Positions 19,186 to 30,000 of a DNA stretch of 64,000 nt are shown piece after piece. The position numbers and the translations under genes were made by a program. The stretch covers positions 1-64,000 of the forward strand of contig JAFAMD010000010.1 in assembly GCA_019233755.1 (NCBI GenBank), in the 5' to 3' direction. Numbering within the stretch: the stretch's first letter is position 1; each line of letters opens with the position of its first letter. A model generated the notes under the pieces. It saw nothing but the letters and a program-made list of their open reading frames with translations, did not search any database and was not told where the DNA came from. Source of the DNA: Acidobacteriaceae bacterium. Its GTDB lineage: Bacteria > Acidobacteriota > Terriglobia > Bryobacterales > Bryobacteraceae.

Positions 19186-22100
19186 GTAAGCCAGCGAGAA
19201 TCCTCACAATTGCCGCTGCCTGTGTGGGCGGAGTGATGGCGGTGGTTATTGCCGCCGTCATAGTTATCCTGCAGACGTCGTGGTTCGCAAATTTCGCGAA
19301 GAACCAGATTGTTTCGATAGTTGAGGATTCCACCGGCGGATCGGCACAGCTCGGATCTTTCGAATTCGACCTCCAGCATCTGACCATCCGTCTCAGAAAC
19401 TGCGTTCTGCACGGCACGGAGCCGAAGGGAGCCGATCCGTTGTTACGCGTGGCCGTCATCGAACTGAAATTGAAGTTTTTTTCGGGGATCGCACATGCGA
19501 TAGACCTGAACTATCTCGGGATACAGCAGCCGCAGGTGAACCTGATCCTGCTACCGGACGGCACAACGAACATCCCGCAGCCCAAGACGACGGCGAGTAA
19601 TGGGAATCCGCTGGAGACGGTGGTGAACCTAAAGGTAAACAAGTTCGAAGTGCAGAGTGGACTGATTCAGGCAGCCGATCGGAAGACCGAGTTCCGCGCA
19701 AAGGGTGAGAACCTGCGAGCCTTGCTGAATTACGACGCAGCAAACCCAGGCTACACGGGAACTCTAGCAATAAACCCGCTGCTGCTCGACCTGGGCAACC
19801 GCACACCGCTGGGCGTGAACGTAAATATTCCCGTTGCCATCACGAAGAACAGTATGCGCGTCGAAGGCGCCACGTTGACGACCCAGCAATCGCAGATTGG
19901 GCTGACCGCCTCTTTCCAGAATGTGAACGCGCCGGTCATCACGGCGCAGATGAAGGCCGACGTATCGCTGCCCGAGATCCAGCGTTCGATTGCCATGCCG
20001 ATAGACGCGAATGCCGCTGGAGCGCCCAAAGCGCTGACCGCCGAACTGGCCTTCAACATCAGTGAAAAAACAAAAACGATACAGGTTCAGAGAGCGAGCG
20101 TCGTGTTGGGCAAAACAACGCTCCAGGCATCCAGCCGCGCGGAGCCATCTTCGAACGAGAGCATTGACTTTAATGCCAACCTGGCGCTCGGCGAGCTTGC
20201 GAAGTTGATGAAACTCGACGCCGTTCAGATTGGAGGCGCCCTGCGCGCGAATGGCAGCGCGACGCTGGATGCAAAAAATGACTATTCGGTGAACGGCACG
20301 ATCGATTCCCAAGGGCTGTCCATTGGTAGCGGCACGACCAAGGTATCCAATGTGAGCCTCTCCTCGCCGTTTCATGTTGATCCGAATCTCCTCAGCATGC
20401 AAGGACTGAAGCTGAACGTGCTGGGCGGGTCGCTGGCAGCGAAGATCTTCATCGAAAAGATGCAGCAACTCAGTATAGAAGGGGAGTTGCGGAACTTCTC
20501 GCTGCCGTCGCTTGCTTCGGCGTTCATGGGGAGACGGCTGGGTTACGACGGAACGATCGAGGGCTCGTTAAATGCCCAAGGGAATCTGAAGGCGAAAGGA
20601 ACAGCCGGTTATACGGCGGCGGCAAGACTCAGGATTGTTCCAGGCGCACGCGGAGTACCGGTGAGCGGGCGCCTGGATGCGAACTATGTTGGGACGACAG
20701 GAGCCGTGGAACTCGGACAATCCTACATCGCACTGCCGCACTCGCGCCTGGATATCGTGGGGACCCTGGGGCAGCACGTCGATTTAAACCTGGTTTCGCG
20801 CAATCTTAATGATTTCCTGCCCGCGGCGAATTTCGAAACGAACAAGCCTGCGACTTCGTTCCCTGTCATGCTCCACGGCGGCGCAGCGACAGTGACCGCG
20901 CAGATTACCGGCAAACTCTCAGCGCCGCAGGTAAGAGCGCAGGCGGCGATCAAACAATTTTCCATCGAGCAGCAACCATTCGATGAATTCGCGCTCAGCC
21001 TGATGGCCTCTCCCCAGGAAGCAGTCATTCAGAACGGAGTACTGAGAGGGAAAGATTTCGAGAGCAGCTTTAATGCGTCGCTCAGGCTGACGAAATGGGA
21101 GCCGTTGCCGCGATCGCCGGTGACGGCGGATCTCACAATCAGCAAGGGCAGTATCGTGGACCTACTTAGCCTCGCCGGGCAAGACCCAACGACAGGGTCG
21201 GGCCAGTTGACTGCGGATGCACACATTCGCGGGACCTATGGCAATCCGCTTGGTACCGCAACGGCGCAGGTATTGAACGGGAGTGCCTACAGCCAGCCGT
21301 TTCAGCGTTTGTATGCGAATGTGAATCTCAGCGATAGGCTAATCACTCTTTCAAATCTGCAACTCGATAGCGCCGGCGGCGAAGTTACTGCAAACGGCAC
21401 GTTCCAGCATCCGCCGGACAATTTGCTTACGGGATACGCACAGCTCCATCTGGCCGTGAATCATGTGCAACTGGCTCAGGTGAAGCCTTTGCAGAAGGAA
21501 GGCGCCGTTGCGGGATTGGTCCGCGTGACCGCGGATGCAAGCGCCAACGTCGTAAATAACGGCGCGCAGAGCGAGATCGCTGTCTCCAACATCAGCGCCG
21601 ATGTTGCGGCAAACAGTCTTGCGGTCCAGAATCAGCCGGCGGGCGATCTGACCGGAACGGCGCGCACGGTGAACGGCGCTGTGACCTATAACCTGACTTC
21701 CAATTTCGCCGGTTCGAAGGTTCGCGTGCACGGACACACGCAGCTAACGAAAGATTACCCGACCGTAGCGGATGCCGCCATTCAGAATCTCTCCATCGCG
21801 AACGCGTTGCAGCTTGCCGGCCAAACTTCCATTCCCGCGAGCGGTACTCTTTCCGCGAACGCGCATGTTTCTGGAACGCTATCAGCCCCCAGCGCGAATC
21901 TAAGCTTTACATTGGCTAACGCTAAGCTGTACCAGGAACCGGTCGAGCGGCTGGAAGGCAGCGTGCAATATTCGAGCACGCTGGTGGATATACGTTCGAT
22001 CAAGCTAAATGTTCCGGCCGGAAGCGTCAACCTGAGCGGACGGTTCTCCCATGCGGTAAACGACTTCAACAACGGCGCACTCACGCTGAAGGTAAACAGC

Positions 22101-24062
22101 AGTCCACTCCAGGTGGCAAAGATCGAGCACGTGGAAGCTCAGAAGCCAGGTTTGGCGGGAACACTGCAACTGGCCGCAGATCTGTCGGCAACATTGCGAC
22201 AGCGGAACGGCACGCGCTCCGTCTTTTTCTCGAACCTGAATGCCGATGGGTCGCTTAGGGACGTGAGAATGAATGCGACGCACCTGGGCAATGCTACGGT
22301 TACGGCGCACACAACCGGATCGAACTTAAATTTCCAAGTCGATTCGAACCTTGCACAAAGCCGGGTCCACGGTTCAGGGCAGGCGCAGTTGACAGGCGAT
22401 TATCCGGTGCGCGCGAGCCTGACATTTGCCAATCTCAAGTATTCGAACCTTGCACCGCTGTTCTCAATAGAGACAAGCGAGCTGGTGCCCTTAGATGCGT
22501 TGGTGGAGGGCGAAGCGAGCGTGGACGGATCGGTGCTGAATTTCGACACTCTGAGCGGCCAGTTACGCTTGAACCGCCTGAACGTAGGAACAATCCCGCA
22601 AAGTTCGCCCACCGGCGCGCCACCCGTCAGGAGAGTGGAACTGCAGAACCAGGGGCCGATCATTGTAGAGTTGAACCGCTCGGTCGTGAGGGTGAAACAG
22701 TTGCGGATCACCGGCCCGGGCACGACGATCTCGGCTTCAGGTGGAATGAGCTTGAAGAACGCGGACACGCCGCTGGCATTGACGCTCGCCGGTAATGTAG
22801 ATCTCGGCGTGCTGCAGGACATCGACCGCGAGTTCTATTCATCGGGTGCATTGGCGCTGGACGCAACCCTGCGCGGCAGCCTTTCGCAGCCTCTGATTAA
22901 CGGGCGTATTGAGCTGAAGAATGCCAACGTCAATTACATCAATGCGCCGAACGGGCTATCGAACGGAAACGGTGTGGTTCTTCTGAACGGCACGGGTGCA
23001 ACAATCCAGAGTCTCACCGGTCAGAGCGGTGGAGGAACGATTTCGGCGGCGGGGTTCGTCGGTTTCACCGGACAGGCCTTGACTTACAATCTGAAAGCTA
23101 CGGCAAACCGGGTCCGTGTCCTGTATTCCGGTGTTAGCGTGGTTTCGAACGCGAATCTATCGCTGATCGGCAATACCCGCCGGTCGCGGCTCGGCGGTAC
23201 AGTGACCGTCACGCGGATAGGCTATACGTCAAGCAGCGACGCGGGCTCCTTACTTTCGATTGCGTCGACACCGCCTTCCGCAGTGTCTACCCCTTCACCG
23301 CTGCTCGCGGGGCTGCACCTGGATATTCATATCCTGACCGCGCCCGGTATACGCGTCATTTCAACCTACACGCAAACCATGGATGTCGTGGCGAATCTGA
23401 CATTGCGGGGGACGGCGGAGAGGCCGGGCATGTTAGGACGCATCAACGTCACCAACGGACAGCTGGTGTTTTTCGGCAACACCTACACCGTGAATACGGG
23501 CACGATCAATTTCTACGATCCGACTGCCATCGAGCCAATACTGAACGTCTCGCTCGAGACGATCGCCCAGGGCGTGGATGTGGTGATCGGTCTTTCCGGT
23601 TCGATAGATGACCTCAAGCTGACTTATCGGTCGGATCCGCCGCTCACGTTCGAGCAGATCGTCCAACTGCTGGCGACAAACACCACGCCGGCGAATCCAG
23701 TCATCGCCGCGCAGCAGCCTCCCGTACAACAACAATCGTTCAGCCAGATGGGCGGATCAGCGCTGCTTGCCCAGGCAGTGGCGAATCCGCTGGCAAACCG
23801 AGTTCAAAGGGTATTTGGATTAACGCAGTTCAACATCGACCCTTCGTTCTCCGGCGCTAATGGACAGCCGGGCGCGAAGGTCACTTTGCGGCAGCAAGTC
23901 ACGAGCAACATCACCTTCACTTACATCACGGACGTCAGCGAAACAAATGCCCAGATTTTTCGCATCCAGTGGGACTTTACTCACAAGTTGTCGGCGGTCG
24001 CGCTTCGTGATTTCAACGGAACTGTGAGCGTACAGATCCTATACAAATTCACAAGGCGCTAA
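19182..24062 (+). CDS. tamB: TamB/AsmA-like translocation and assembly module protein
   Basis: The 1626-residue protein has a single N-terminal membrane anchor (about 8-32) and a very long periplasmic region of repetitive beta strands with AsmA-like sections near the start ('LRNCVLHGTEPKG'), ending with the TamB (DUF490) domain at about 1250-1626 ('RINVTNGQLVFFGNTYTVN', 'LTFEQIVQLLA', 'NITFTYITDVSETNAQIFRI'). Such proteins form hydrophobic grooves that bridge the envelope and move phospholipid to the outer membrane or assist autotransporter assembly. The start is GTG at 19182, overlapping the preceding stop by 4 bases. Pairing with a TamA-like barrel fits the TAM system. Length is somewhat above the E. 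coli protein. Confidence 0.92.
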   Translation: MSKPARILTIAAACVGGVMAVVIAAVIVILQTSWFANFAKNQIVSIVEDSTGGSAQLGSFEFDLQHLTIRLRNCVLHGTEPKGADPLLRVAVIELKLKFFSGIAHAIDLNYLGIQQPQVNLILLPDGTTNIPQPKTTASNGNPLETVVNLKVNKFEVQSGLIQAADRKTEFRAKGENLRALLNYDAANPGYTGTLAINPLLLDLGNRTPLGVNVNIPVAITKNSMRVEGATLTTQQSQIGLTASFQNVNAPVITAQMKADVSLPEIQRSIAMPIDANAAGAPKALTAELAFNISEKTKTIQVQRASVVLGKTTLQASSRAEPSSNESIDFNANLALGELAKLMKLDAVQIGGALRANGSATLDAKNDYSVNGTIDSQGLSIGSGTTKVSNVSLSSPFHVDPNLLSMQGLKLNVLGGSLAAKIFIEKMQQLSIEGELRNFSLPSLASAFMGRRLGYDGTIEGSLNAQGNLKAKGTAGYTAAARLRIVPGARGVPVSGRLDANYVGTTGAVELGQSYIALPHSRLDIVGTLGQHVDLNLVSRNLNDFLPAANFETNKPATSFPVMLHGGAATVTAQITGKLSAPQVRAQAAIKQFSIEQQPFDEFALSLMASPQEAVIQNGVLRGKDFESSFNASLRLTKWEPLPRSPVTADLTISKGSIVDLLSLAGQDPTTGSGQLTADAHIRGTYGNPLGTATAQVLNGSAYSQPFQRLYANVNLSDRLITLSNLQLDSAGGEVTANGTFQHPPDNLLTGYAQLHLAVNHVQLAQVKPLQKEGAVAGLVRVTADASANVVNNGAQSEIAVSNISADVAANSLAVQNQPAGDLTGTARTVNGAVTYNLTSNFAGSKVRVHGHTQLTKDYPTVADAAIQNLSIANALQLAGQTSIPASGTLSANAHVSGTLSAPSANLSFTLANAKLYQEPVERLEGSVQYSSTLVDIRSIKLNVPAGSVNLSGRFSHAVNDFNNGALTLKVNSSPLQVAKIEHVEAQKPGLAGTLQLAADLSATLRQRNGTRSVFFSNLNADGSLRDVRMNATHLGNATVTAHTTGSNLNFQVDSNLAQSRVHGSGQAQLTGDYPVRASLTFANLKYSNLAPLFSIETSELVPLDALVEGEASVDGSVLNFDTLSGQLRLNRLNVGTIPQSSPTGAPPVRRVELQNQGPIIVELNRSVVRVKQLRITGPGTTISASGGMSLKNADTPLALTLAGNVDLGVLQDIDREFYSSGALALDATLRGSLSQPLINGRIELKNANVNYINAPNGLSNGNGVVLLNGTGATIQSLTGQSGGGTISAAGFVGFTGQALTYNLKATANRVRVLYSGVSVVSNANLSLIGNTRRSRLGGTVTVTRIGYTSSSDAGSLLSIASTPPSAVSTPSPLLAGLHLDIHILTAPGIRVISTYTQTMDVVANLTLRGTAERPGMLGRINVTNGQLVFFGNTYTVNTGTINFYDPTAIEPILNVSLETIAQGVDVVIGLSGSIDDLKLTYRSDPPLTFEQIVQLLATNTTPANPVIAAQQPPVQQQSFSQMGGSALLAQAVANPLANRVQRVFGLTQFNIDPSFSGANGQPGAKVTLRQQVTSNITFTYITDVSETNAQIFRIQWDFTHKLSAVALRDFNGTVSVQILYKFTRR

Positions 24063-24251
24063 AGAATAGCGAAGAATAAGCGAAGCAAAGACCATTTCCT
24101 GGAAGCAGTATCGTTGCGTTTCGCTACAATAGGGAAGCACTTCGGCGTGCACCGAACTGAAAGGCAGTCAAAAGACTAACGGAATCAACAAGTTTGCATG
24201 TGACCACGCTCTGACGGCGGCGCGGGCAAAGCAGGCAACCCGAAGTAACAT

Positions 24252-25028
24252 ATGACCGAATTGGTGCGGGAAAGTCTCCGCTATCGTGAATTGATTTGGG
24301 CTCTGGCTTTAAAGGAGCTCAAGATCCGCTATAAGCGGTCAGCATTAGGGTTTCTCTGGGCGTTGCTGAACCCGATGCTGCAGATGCTGGTGCTCACGCT
24401 GGTGTTCTCTACAATCCTGAGCATGAACGTGCCGCATTATGCGGTCTTCCTTCTGAGCGTTCTCATTCCCTGGACGTTTTTTTCGCAGTCGCTGTCGTAC
24501 GCGGCTGATTCGATCGTCGGGAATGGAGATTTGATCAAAAAGATTCGTGTGGCGAAGCTGGTGTTTCCAATGGCAGCCGTCGTTTCGAACATGATCAACT
24601 TCCTGTTGTCTCTGATTCCAACAGCGTTGATTGTGCTTGCTCTCCGGCACCCGTTTCACTGGACCTGGATCTTTTTGCCCGTTCCTCTGATCGCGTTAAC
24701 GATCTTCACACTGGGAGCAACATTCTTCTTCGCCGTCGCCAATGTCTACTATCGGGACGTGGGTCACATTCTGCAGATCGTTCTGCAGTTGTGGTTCTAT
24801 GTCAGCCCGATTATGTTTTCGATCGACTTCTTCCCCGCGAAATACCGGTGGCTGTTTAAGCTGAACCCGCTGATTTTCGTGCTGAACCAGTTCCGTCTGA
24901 GCATCTACTATGGACTGCTGCCTGCCCTGGATTCGATAATCGCCGCGTTCGTCTGTGCGTTTGTGGCGTTAGGAATCGGATACTGGATTTTCCGGAAGCA
25001 CCAGGACGAGTTTGTTTTTTACGTATAA
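24252..25028 (+). CDS. ABC-2 type polysaccharide export permease
   Basis: The 258-residue membrane protein has six hydrophobic segments and the typical start of Wzm/TagG-type permeases, 'YRELIWALALKELKIRYKRSALGFLW', then 'NPLIFVLNQFR' and a last segment ending 'FRKHQDEFVFYV'. It would form the channel of a two-part exporter for a lipid-linked polysaccharide such as O-antigen or another surface glycan. The ATPase gene starts 6 bases after its stop. The 189 bases upstream (24063-24251) hold a TACAAT hexamer at 24125-24130 and a small TTCGG/CCGAA hairpin, but no clear -35. No glycosyltransferases are adjacent, so the substrate is unknown. Confidence 0.93.
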   Translation: MTELVRESLRYRELIWALALKELKIRYKRSALGFLWALLNPMLQMLVLTLVFSTILSMNVPHYAVFLLSVLIPWTFFSQSLSYAADSIVGNGDLIKKIRVAKLVFPMAAVVSNMINFLLSLIPTALIVLALRHPFHWTWIFLPVPLIALTIFTLGATFFFAVANVYYRDVGHILQIVLQLWFYVSPIMFSIDFFPAKYRWLFKLNPLIFVLNQFRLSIYYGLLPALDSIIAAFVCAFVALGIGYWIFRKHQDEFVFYV

Positions 25029-25034
25029 CCGCGC

Positions 25035-25814
25035 ATGAAGCAGAGTGCTGTAGCTATTGCCGTCGACAACGTCACCCAGCGTTTCCGGGTGATCCATGAG
25101 CGCCCCGATTCGTTGCGCGAACTGTTCACCCGGTTTTTCCGAAACAACGCGCAGTTTCACGACTTTGAAGCGGTAAGCAAAGTCTCGTTCACGGTCGGTA
25201 AGGGCGAAATGGTGGGCATTGTCGGACGGAACGGCTCCGGCAAAAGCACTCTCCTGAAAATTATCGCCGGGGTCTACCGGCCAACATCCGGCAGAGTGAC
25301 CGTGAACGGAACGATTGCGCCACTCATCGAACTCGGTGCGGGAATGCACAGTGAATTGACGGGACGAGAAAACATTCTGATCAACGGCTTGCTGATGGGC
25401 TACTCGAAGGCCGAAATGAAGGAGCGGGAGGAGCGCATCATCGATTTTTCCGAGATCGGTGAATTTATCGACGTTCCCATAAAGCAATATTCGTCCGGCA
25501 TGTATATGCGGCTTGCGTTTTCGGTCGCAACGGAAGTCGATCCGGAGATTCTGATTTTGGACGAGATTCTGGCGGTTGGTGACCTGCCCTTCCAGAACAA
25601 ATGCTTCGATCGCCTGCGGGCTTTCCGCGCATCCGGCAAAACCATCCTGCTGGTCACCCATAGCATGGGCAACATAGTCGACTTCTGCGATCGCGCGATC
25701 CTGATGGATCACGGACGCATGATGCTCGACGGCTCTCCGAAAGAGGTGGTGGAAGCCTTCGAGGCGGCCTCGTTACCGCACAAACACGAACTGGTCGAAG
25801 CCGAAACCAGCTAG
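25035..25814 (+). CDS. ABC transporter ATPase for polysaccharide export (Wzt/TagH type)
   Basis: The 259-residue ATPase has Walker A GRNGSGKST, Q-loop region 'IAPLIELGAGMHSELTGREN' (the diagnostic long segment of polysaccharide exporters), signature YSSGMYMRLAF, Walker B ILILDEILAVGD and H-loop 'LLVTHSM'. It lacks the C-terminal carbohydrate-binding extension found on some Wzt proteins, so the substrate need not carry a modified terminus; TagH- or KpsT-like relatives are equally possible. It is paired with the permease just upstream and converges on recA with only 4 bases between the stops. Confidence 0.94.
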   Translation: MKQSAVAIAVDNVTQRFRVIHERPDSLRELFTRFFRNNAQFHDFEAVSKVSFTVGKGEMVGIVGRNGSGKSTLLKIIAGVYRPTSGRVTVNGTIAPLIELGAGMHSELTGRENILINGLLMGYSKAEMKEREERIIDFSEIGEFIDVPIKQYSSGMYMRLAFSVATEVDPEILILDEILAVGDLPFQNKCFDRLRAFRASGKTILLVTHSMGNIVDFCDRAILMDHGRMMLDGSPKEVVEAFEAASLPHKHELVEAETS

Positions 25815-25818
25815 CCAT

Positions 25819-26883
25819 TCACGAAGCTGCGGAAACGAGCTTCGGCTGTCCGACAAGTTCAAACTCAGGCGAGTGCTTCTGCGCTCCTGTAAGACCGAGT
25901 GCGTGACGAACGTCAGCTTCAATTGCACGATAGAGTTCTGAGCGATCCAAGAGCGATTGCCGGGCGTTTTCGCGTCCCTGGCCGATGCGCTCGCCATGAT
26001 AGCTGTACCACGACCCGCTCTTTTCGATAATGGCGTGCTGCACTCCGAGATCGAGCAGATCGCCCTCGCGAGAAATGCCCTTGCCGTAAAGGATATCGAC
26101 CTCCACTTCACGAAAGGGCGCCGCAATCTTGTTCTTTACAATCTTTATTTTTGTTCGATTGCCAACAACTGTCTCGCCCTCTTTAATTGCGGTTGCGCGG
26201 CGGACCTCAGCGCGAACCGAGGCGTAGAACTTCAGGGCGCGGCCGCCGGTAGTGGTTTCAGGATTGCCGAACACCACGCCGATTTTCTCTCGCAGTTGAT
26301 TGATGAAGATCACGCAAGTGTTCGCACGGGCGATGGATGCCGTAAGTTTGCGTAGCGCCTGCGACATCATGCGCGCTTGCAGGCCCATGTGGCTATCGCC
26401 CATCTCGCCTTCGATCTCCGCCTTTGGAGTTAAAGCGGCAACCGAGTCGATGACAATCACGTCCAGCGCCTGCGACTGGACGAGAGCCTGGGCAATTTCC
26501 AGGGCTTGTTCGCCGTAATCTGGCTGCGAGACGATCAGGTTTTCGGTGTCTACACCAAGTTTCGTGGCGTACGTGGGGTCAAGCGCGTGTTCGGCATCGA
26601 TGAACGCAGCGGTACCTCCGTTTTTCTGTGCTTCCGCCACAACGTGCAGGGCCAGCGTGGTTTTGCCCGAGGATTCAGGGCCGAAGACCTCAATAATGCG
26701 ACCCCGCGGAAACCCGCCCGCTCCTAACGCGCTATCAACGGCGACGGAACCTGTGCTGATGACTTCTACAGGCAAAGCCGCGCGTGAGCCCAGCATGAGC
26801 ACCGATCCTTTGCCGAATTGCTTATCCATCTGGGCCAGCGTGGCCAAAATCTGTTTGCGACGTTCGTCCATACCGGGTGACAT
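25819..26883 (-). CDS. recA: Recombinase A
   Basis: RecA forms filaments on single-stranded DNA for homologous recombination and SOS induction. With the ATG at 26883 the protein has 354 residues. It shows '[14 protein letters not shown]', Walker [10 protein letters not shown], '[11 protein letters not shown]', '[19 protein letters not shown]' (Walker B and loop L1), and the loop L2 segment '[20 protein letters not shown]'. The frame continues to a TTG at 26913, which would place the N-terminus across a palindrome; a second ATG at 26871 is also possible. No good ribosome site is visible before any of them. A run of dyads lies just upstream. Confidence 0.97.
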   Translation of the reverse strand: MSPGMDERRKQILATLAQMDKQFGKGSVLMLGSRAALPVEVISTGSVAVDSALGAGGFPRGRIIEVFGPESSGKTTLALHVVAEAQKNGGTAAFIDAEHALDPTYATKLGVDTENLIVSQPDYGEQALEIAQALVQSQALDVIVIDSVAALTPKAEIEGEMGDSHMGLQARMMSQALRKLTASIARANTCVIFINQLREKIGVVFGNPETTTGGRALKFYASVRAEVRRATAIKEGETVVGNRTKIKIVKNKIAAPFREVEVDILYGKGISREGDLLDLGVQHAIIEKSGSWYSYHGERIGQGRENARQSLLDRSELYRAIEADVRHALGLTGAQKHSPEFELVGQPKLVSAAS

Positions 26884-26886
26884 TCT

Positions 26887-26964
26887 TGTTTGCAAACAGA
26901 ATGTTGCCGGCAAGGACGCGATATCTCGCGTCGGACGGATAAGGAAAACCTGATGGCGCCATCA
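26887..26964 (-). promoter_or_regulatory. Cluster of four dyads upstream of recA
   Basis: Reading toward the gene there are TGATGGCGCCATCA (26951-26964), GACGCGA-TATC-TCGCGTC (26915-26932), TTGCCGGCAA (26904-26913) and TGTTTGCAAACA (26887-26898), the last ending 4 bases before the ATG. All are perfect. One or more may be the SOS (LexA) operator; none matches the E. coli or Bacillus LexA box. Confidence 0.45.
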
Positions 26965-27000
26965 CGTTTGGCGAATCAGCAGGTGTTTGCAGAAACTAAT

Positions 27001-30000
27001 TCAGGTCGTACTACGGAGCTTCGCTGCAATTGTTTTTGCGCCGAACGGCAGGACGCGGCGCGGCTGCAAGTCGGTTATGGGGCGAACACGCAACGGCCGC
27101 TCCTGAAGGATGAGTTCGCTCGCCTGTACGAGCCGCTCGGCGTGAAACCAGCGCTGAAACGGAAAATCGAACAGCACATTACAAAGGGCAGTCAGGCTCA
27201 TGCCCTGATGGTGCGCCATCCAGCAGCGCACGAGTTCGTATTTGCGCGGCAGGAGTCTGCGGGCGCGCCCGGCGGTGTAGTCGGCAGATTCGTAGAAGCC
27301 GTAAGGGCTCAACCACTTCTTGCGTGCCATGCGAAGGAGATTTTTCAGCGAGACCGCGCGATCCACCATAAGCGCAAGGCAGCTTGAGTAGGGCGAAATG
27401 ACGAGCGAACCGGAACGAGCAACGTTCAGGGCCAGGCATGGAACACCGAAAGCCGCATATTGATAATTGCCGAGTTCATCTTTCTTGCTGTATGCGGCTT
27501 CGGATATGCCCCAGGGCACATTACGGTTCCGGCCGTAACCTTCTTGAGCGCGCACCGCCCCGCTCACAGCGCGATCGAGCAGTGTGTTCGGATGAGATTT
27601 CATCCAGATCACCGGCATCAGATACTCGAACATCGTGCCGGTCCACGAGATCGGAACAGTTTCTTTTTCGCAGACCGTATGCTGTCTTCCGAGGCGAAAC
27701 CAGGTGTCCTGCACTGCTTCATCCTTGGCAACCGCAATGAAAGTTGCGGTCCGCGCTTCAGATGCCAGCAGGTCATAGCAGGCCTTGCTGAGTTCCTGCT
27801 TGCCGACCTCATAGCCAATCGAAAGGAGATTCCGCTCGCGGTTCGCGAACATGGAAAAGCTCATCTCATCGGCCAGACGGTCACACTCCAATGCAAGGCG
27901 CTTCAGCCTCCCGCTGAGCACTTCGGCGCGTTCACGGCAAGCCGGCAGTTCGGTACGGAGCCGAAAGATAAGGGTCGAAACGTCCGGCGGAATCGCCGCC
28001 TGAAGTGCGAGGGAAGTCAGTTGTGAGTCAAGTTCCCGGTAATAGCTCTCAGAATTGTCAAGAGTGAGCGGCTTCGACGGCAGGGTGAACTGCGGCACCG
28101 CCATTTTGCGCAGCGGTTCGAACTCCGGCAGGCACCACGGAAGGAAATGCTGCGCTTCCTGCCGTAGGGCCGTAATGCGCGCACGCCATTGACGGCGCCA
28201 CCAGGCGCGATTTTTGTCAGCTTGTTCATCGTCTTCCGCAGGAACCAAATCCGGTAGCGAAAGAACTATCGGAAGCCACGTGGCGGCGTCTTTCTTTTTG
28301 AGATCCCGCTGCTTGAATAGCCGGCGCAGTTCACGGGGAAGGGGCATCGGATCCAGCATTCGAGCGTGGTCTTCCAGTCCGGAAAGGGCAGTTTGAGGAA
28401 TAAGTGGCTGGTCAAGCAGGTCGAGACAGCCTTGCTTCAGGCTCCATAAGGAAGCTACGAGATTGCCGCTATCAACCGTCGAGACGAACCGCGGCTCAAG
28501 CGGCTTCATTGAAACCGTTTCGTACCAATTGAGGAAATGGCCTTGATAGCGCGGCAGCTTCAGCGCCGAATTGAGCGTGTTTTCCGTTTGTTCGGCGAAT
28601 TCCGATCGCGTCACATACCCGAACTCCAGCGCGGCTTGCCTGGCGTTGAACAGGAAGCCGAGATTGGTTGGTGAGATGCGTTCCGCGATCCGGTATGGCT
28701 CCTCCTGCACATTGTCTGGAATAAGCCAGTTGTTGTTCTGGTTACTGAATTCAGCGAAGTAGCGCCAGGTGCGGAGAGCAAGATCGCGCAGAAAGACATG
28801 TTCGTCCGGCGTCAGCTCCGACTCATCCGAATGCGGTGATCGGTTCATCCAAATCGCAAGCAGCTTCGAGCAGCACCAGGCAATGAGAAACGGCAAAGCC
28901 CAAGGTGCGGCTTCTGGCCTCCAGATGAGACACACTCCGATGGCGACGGCCAGGAGCGGCACCCAATCGAGGTAGATATCAACGGGAGTGCGCTTGCGAA
29001 TTCCCAGTTCGGCTTCTGTGGCTGTTTCCCACTCGAGCAGACGGCTGTGCGTGATGGTGCTCCGAACAATGGTGCGGACGATCGCATCCATTGCGACCAG
29101 CGCCTGATGAGCGAGAAAAGCAATGTTCAGCACGATGCTCACGTGGGAGACCACGAAATCGCCGAGTGCTTCGCGAGCCGTGATGGTGTTTCGCAGGGCG
29201 ACTGCGCGAATGAGCGCGAAGATCAGCCTGAAGTAGATCGGCAGGAAGAGAAGTGCAAGCGTTACCAGAGTCCAGAAACGCGGGCCGCCGGGGAGCCAGA
29301 ACCAGCCTGCGATGAGCAGAAACAGCGTTGCCGGTTCCATGAGGCTGCGGCGCAAATTGTCGACGATTTTCCAGCGCGACACCAACGAGATCGGATTCTG
29401 AACCAGCCGCCGCGACTCGTCCGGCACACGATTGAAGATCCAGCGCACGATTTGCCAATCGCCGCGCAGCCACCGATGCCTGCGCCGGTTGTACGCGCTG
29501 TAGTGCGAAGGATAATCATCGATGACTTCAATATCGGACGCGAGACCGGCGCGTGCGTAGGCGCCCTCAATGAGATCGTGACTGAGCAAAGCGTTTCGCG
29601 GAAAGCGGCGCTCGAGTACCTGACGAAGCGCATTGACGTCGTAAATGCCTTTTCCAGTAAAGATGCCATCGCCATAGAGGTCCTGATACACGTCTGAAAT
29701 GGCTCTGGAATAAATGTCGAAGCCCGTTTGGCCGGAGTAGATGCTGGCGAGCCGGGACCGCGACGCTGAGTGAACGCTAATTCCCACCCGGGGCTGCAGG
29801 ATTCCGTATCCGCGGGTGACGATGTTCAGCTCCGGATCGATCAGGGGGCGATTCAGCGGGTGAGCCATCGCGCCGATCATCTTTTGCGCCGAACCGCGCG
29901 GCAATTGGGTGTCGGAATCGAGCGTGATCACGTATCGGATTACCGGCAGGCGCGACATATCGCCGGCTTTCACCGGAAACGGATCATAAGCGCCTCGCAG

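Noticed and set aside
24123-24130. TACAAT as a promoter for the polysaccharide exporter.
   Set aside because: No acceptable -35 element lies 16-18 bases upstream.
25822-25844. CGAAGCT/AGCTTCG hairpin at the end of recA as a two-way terminator between recA and the exporter ATPase gene.
   Set aside because: It lies inside the recA coding sequence and has no T-run on either strand, so I do not call it a terminator.
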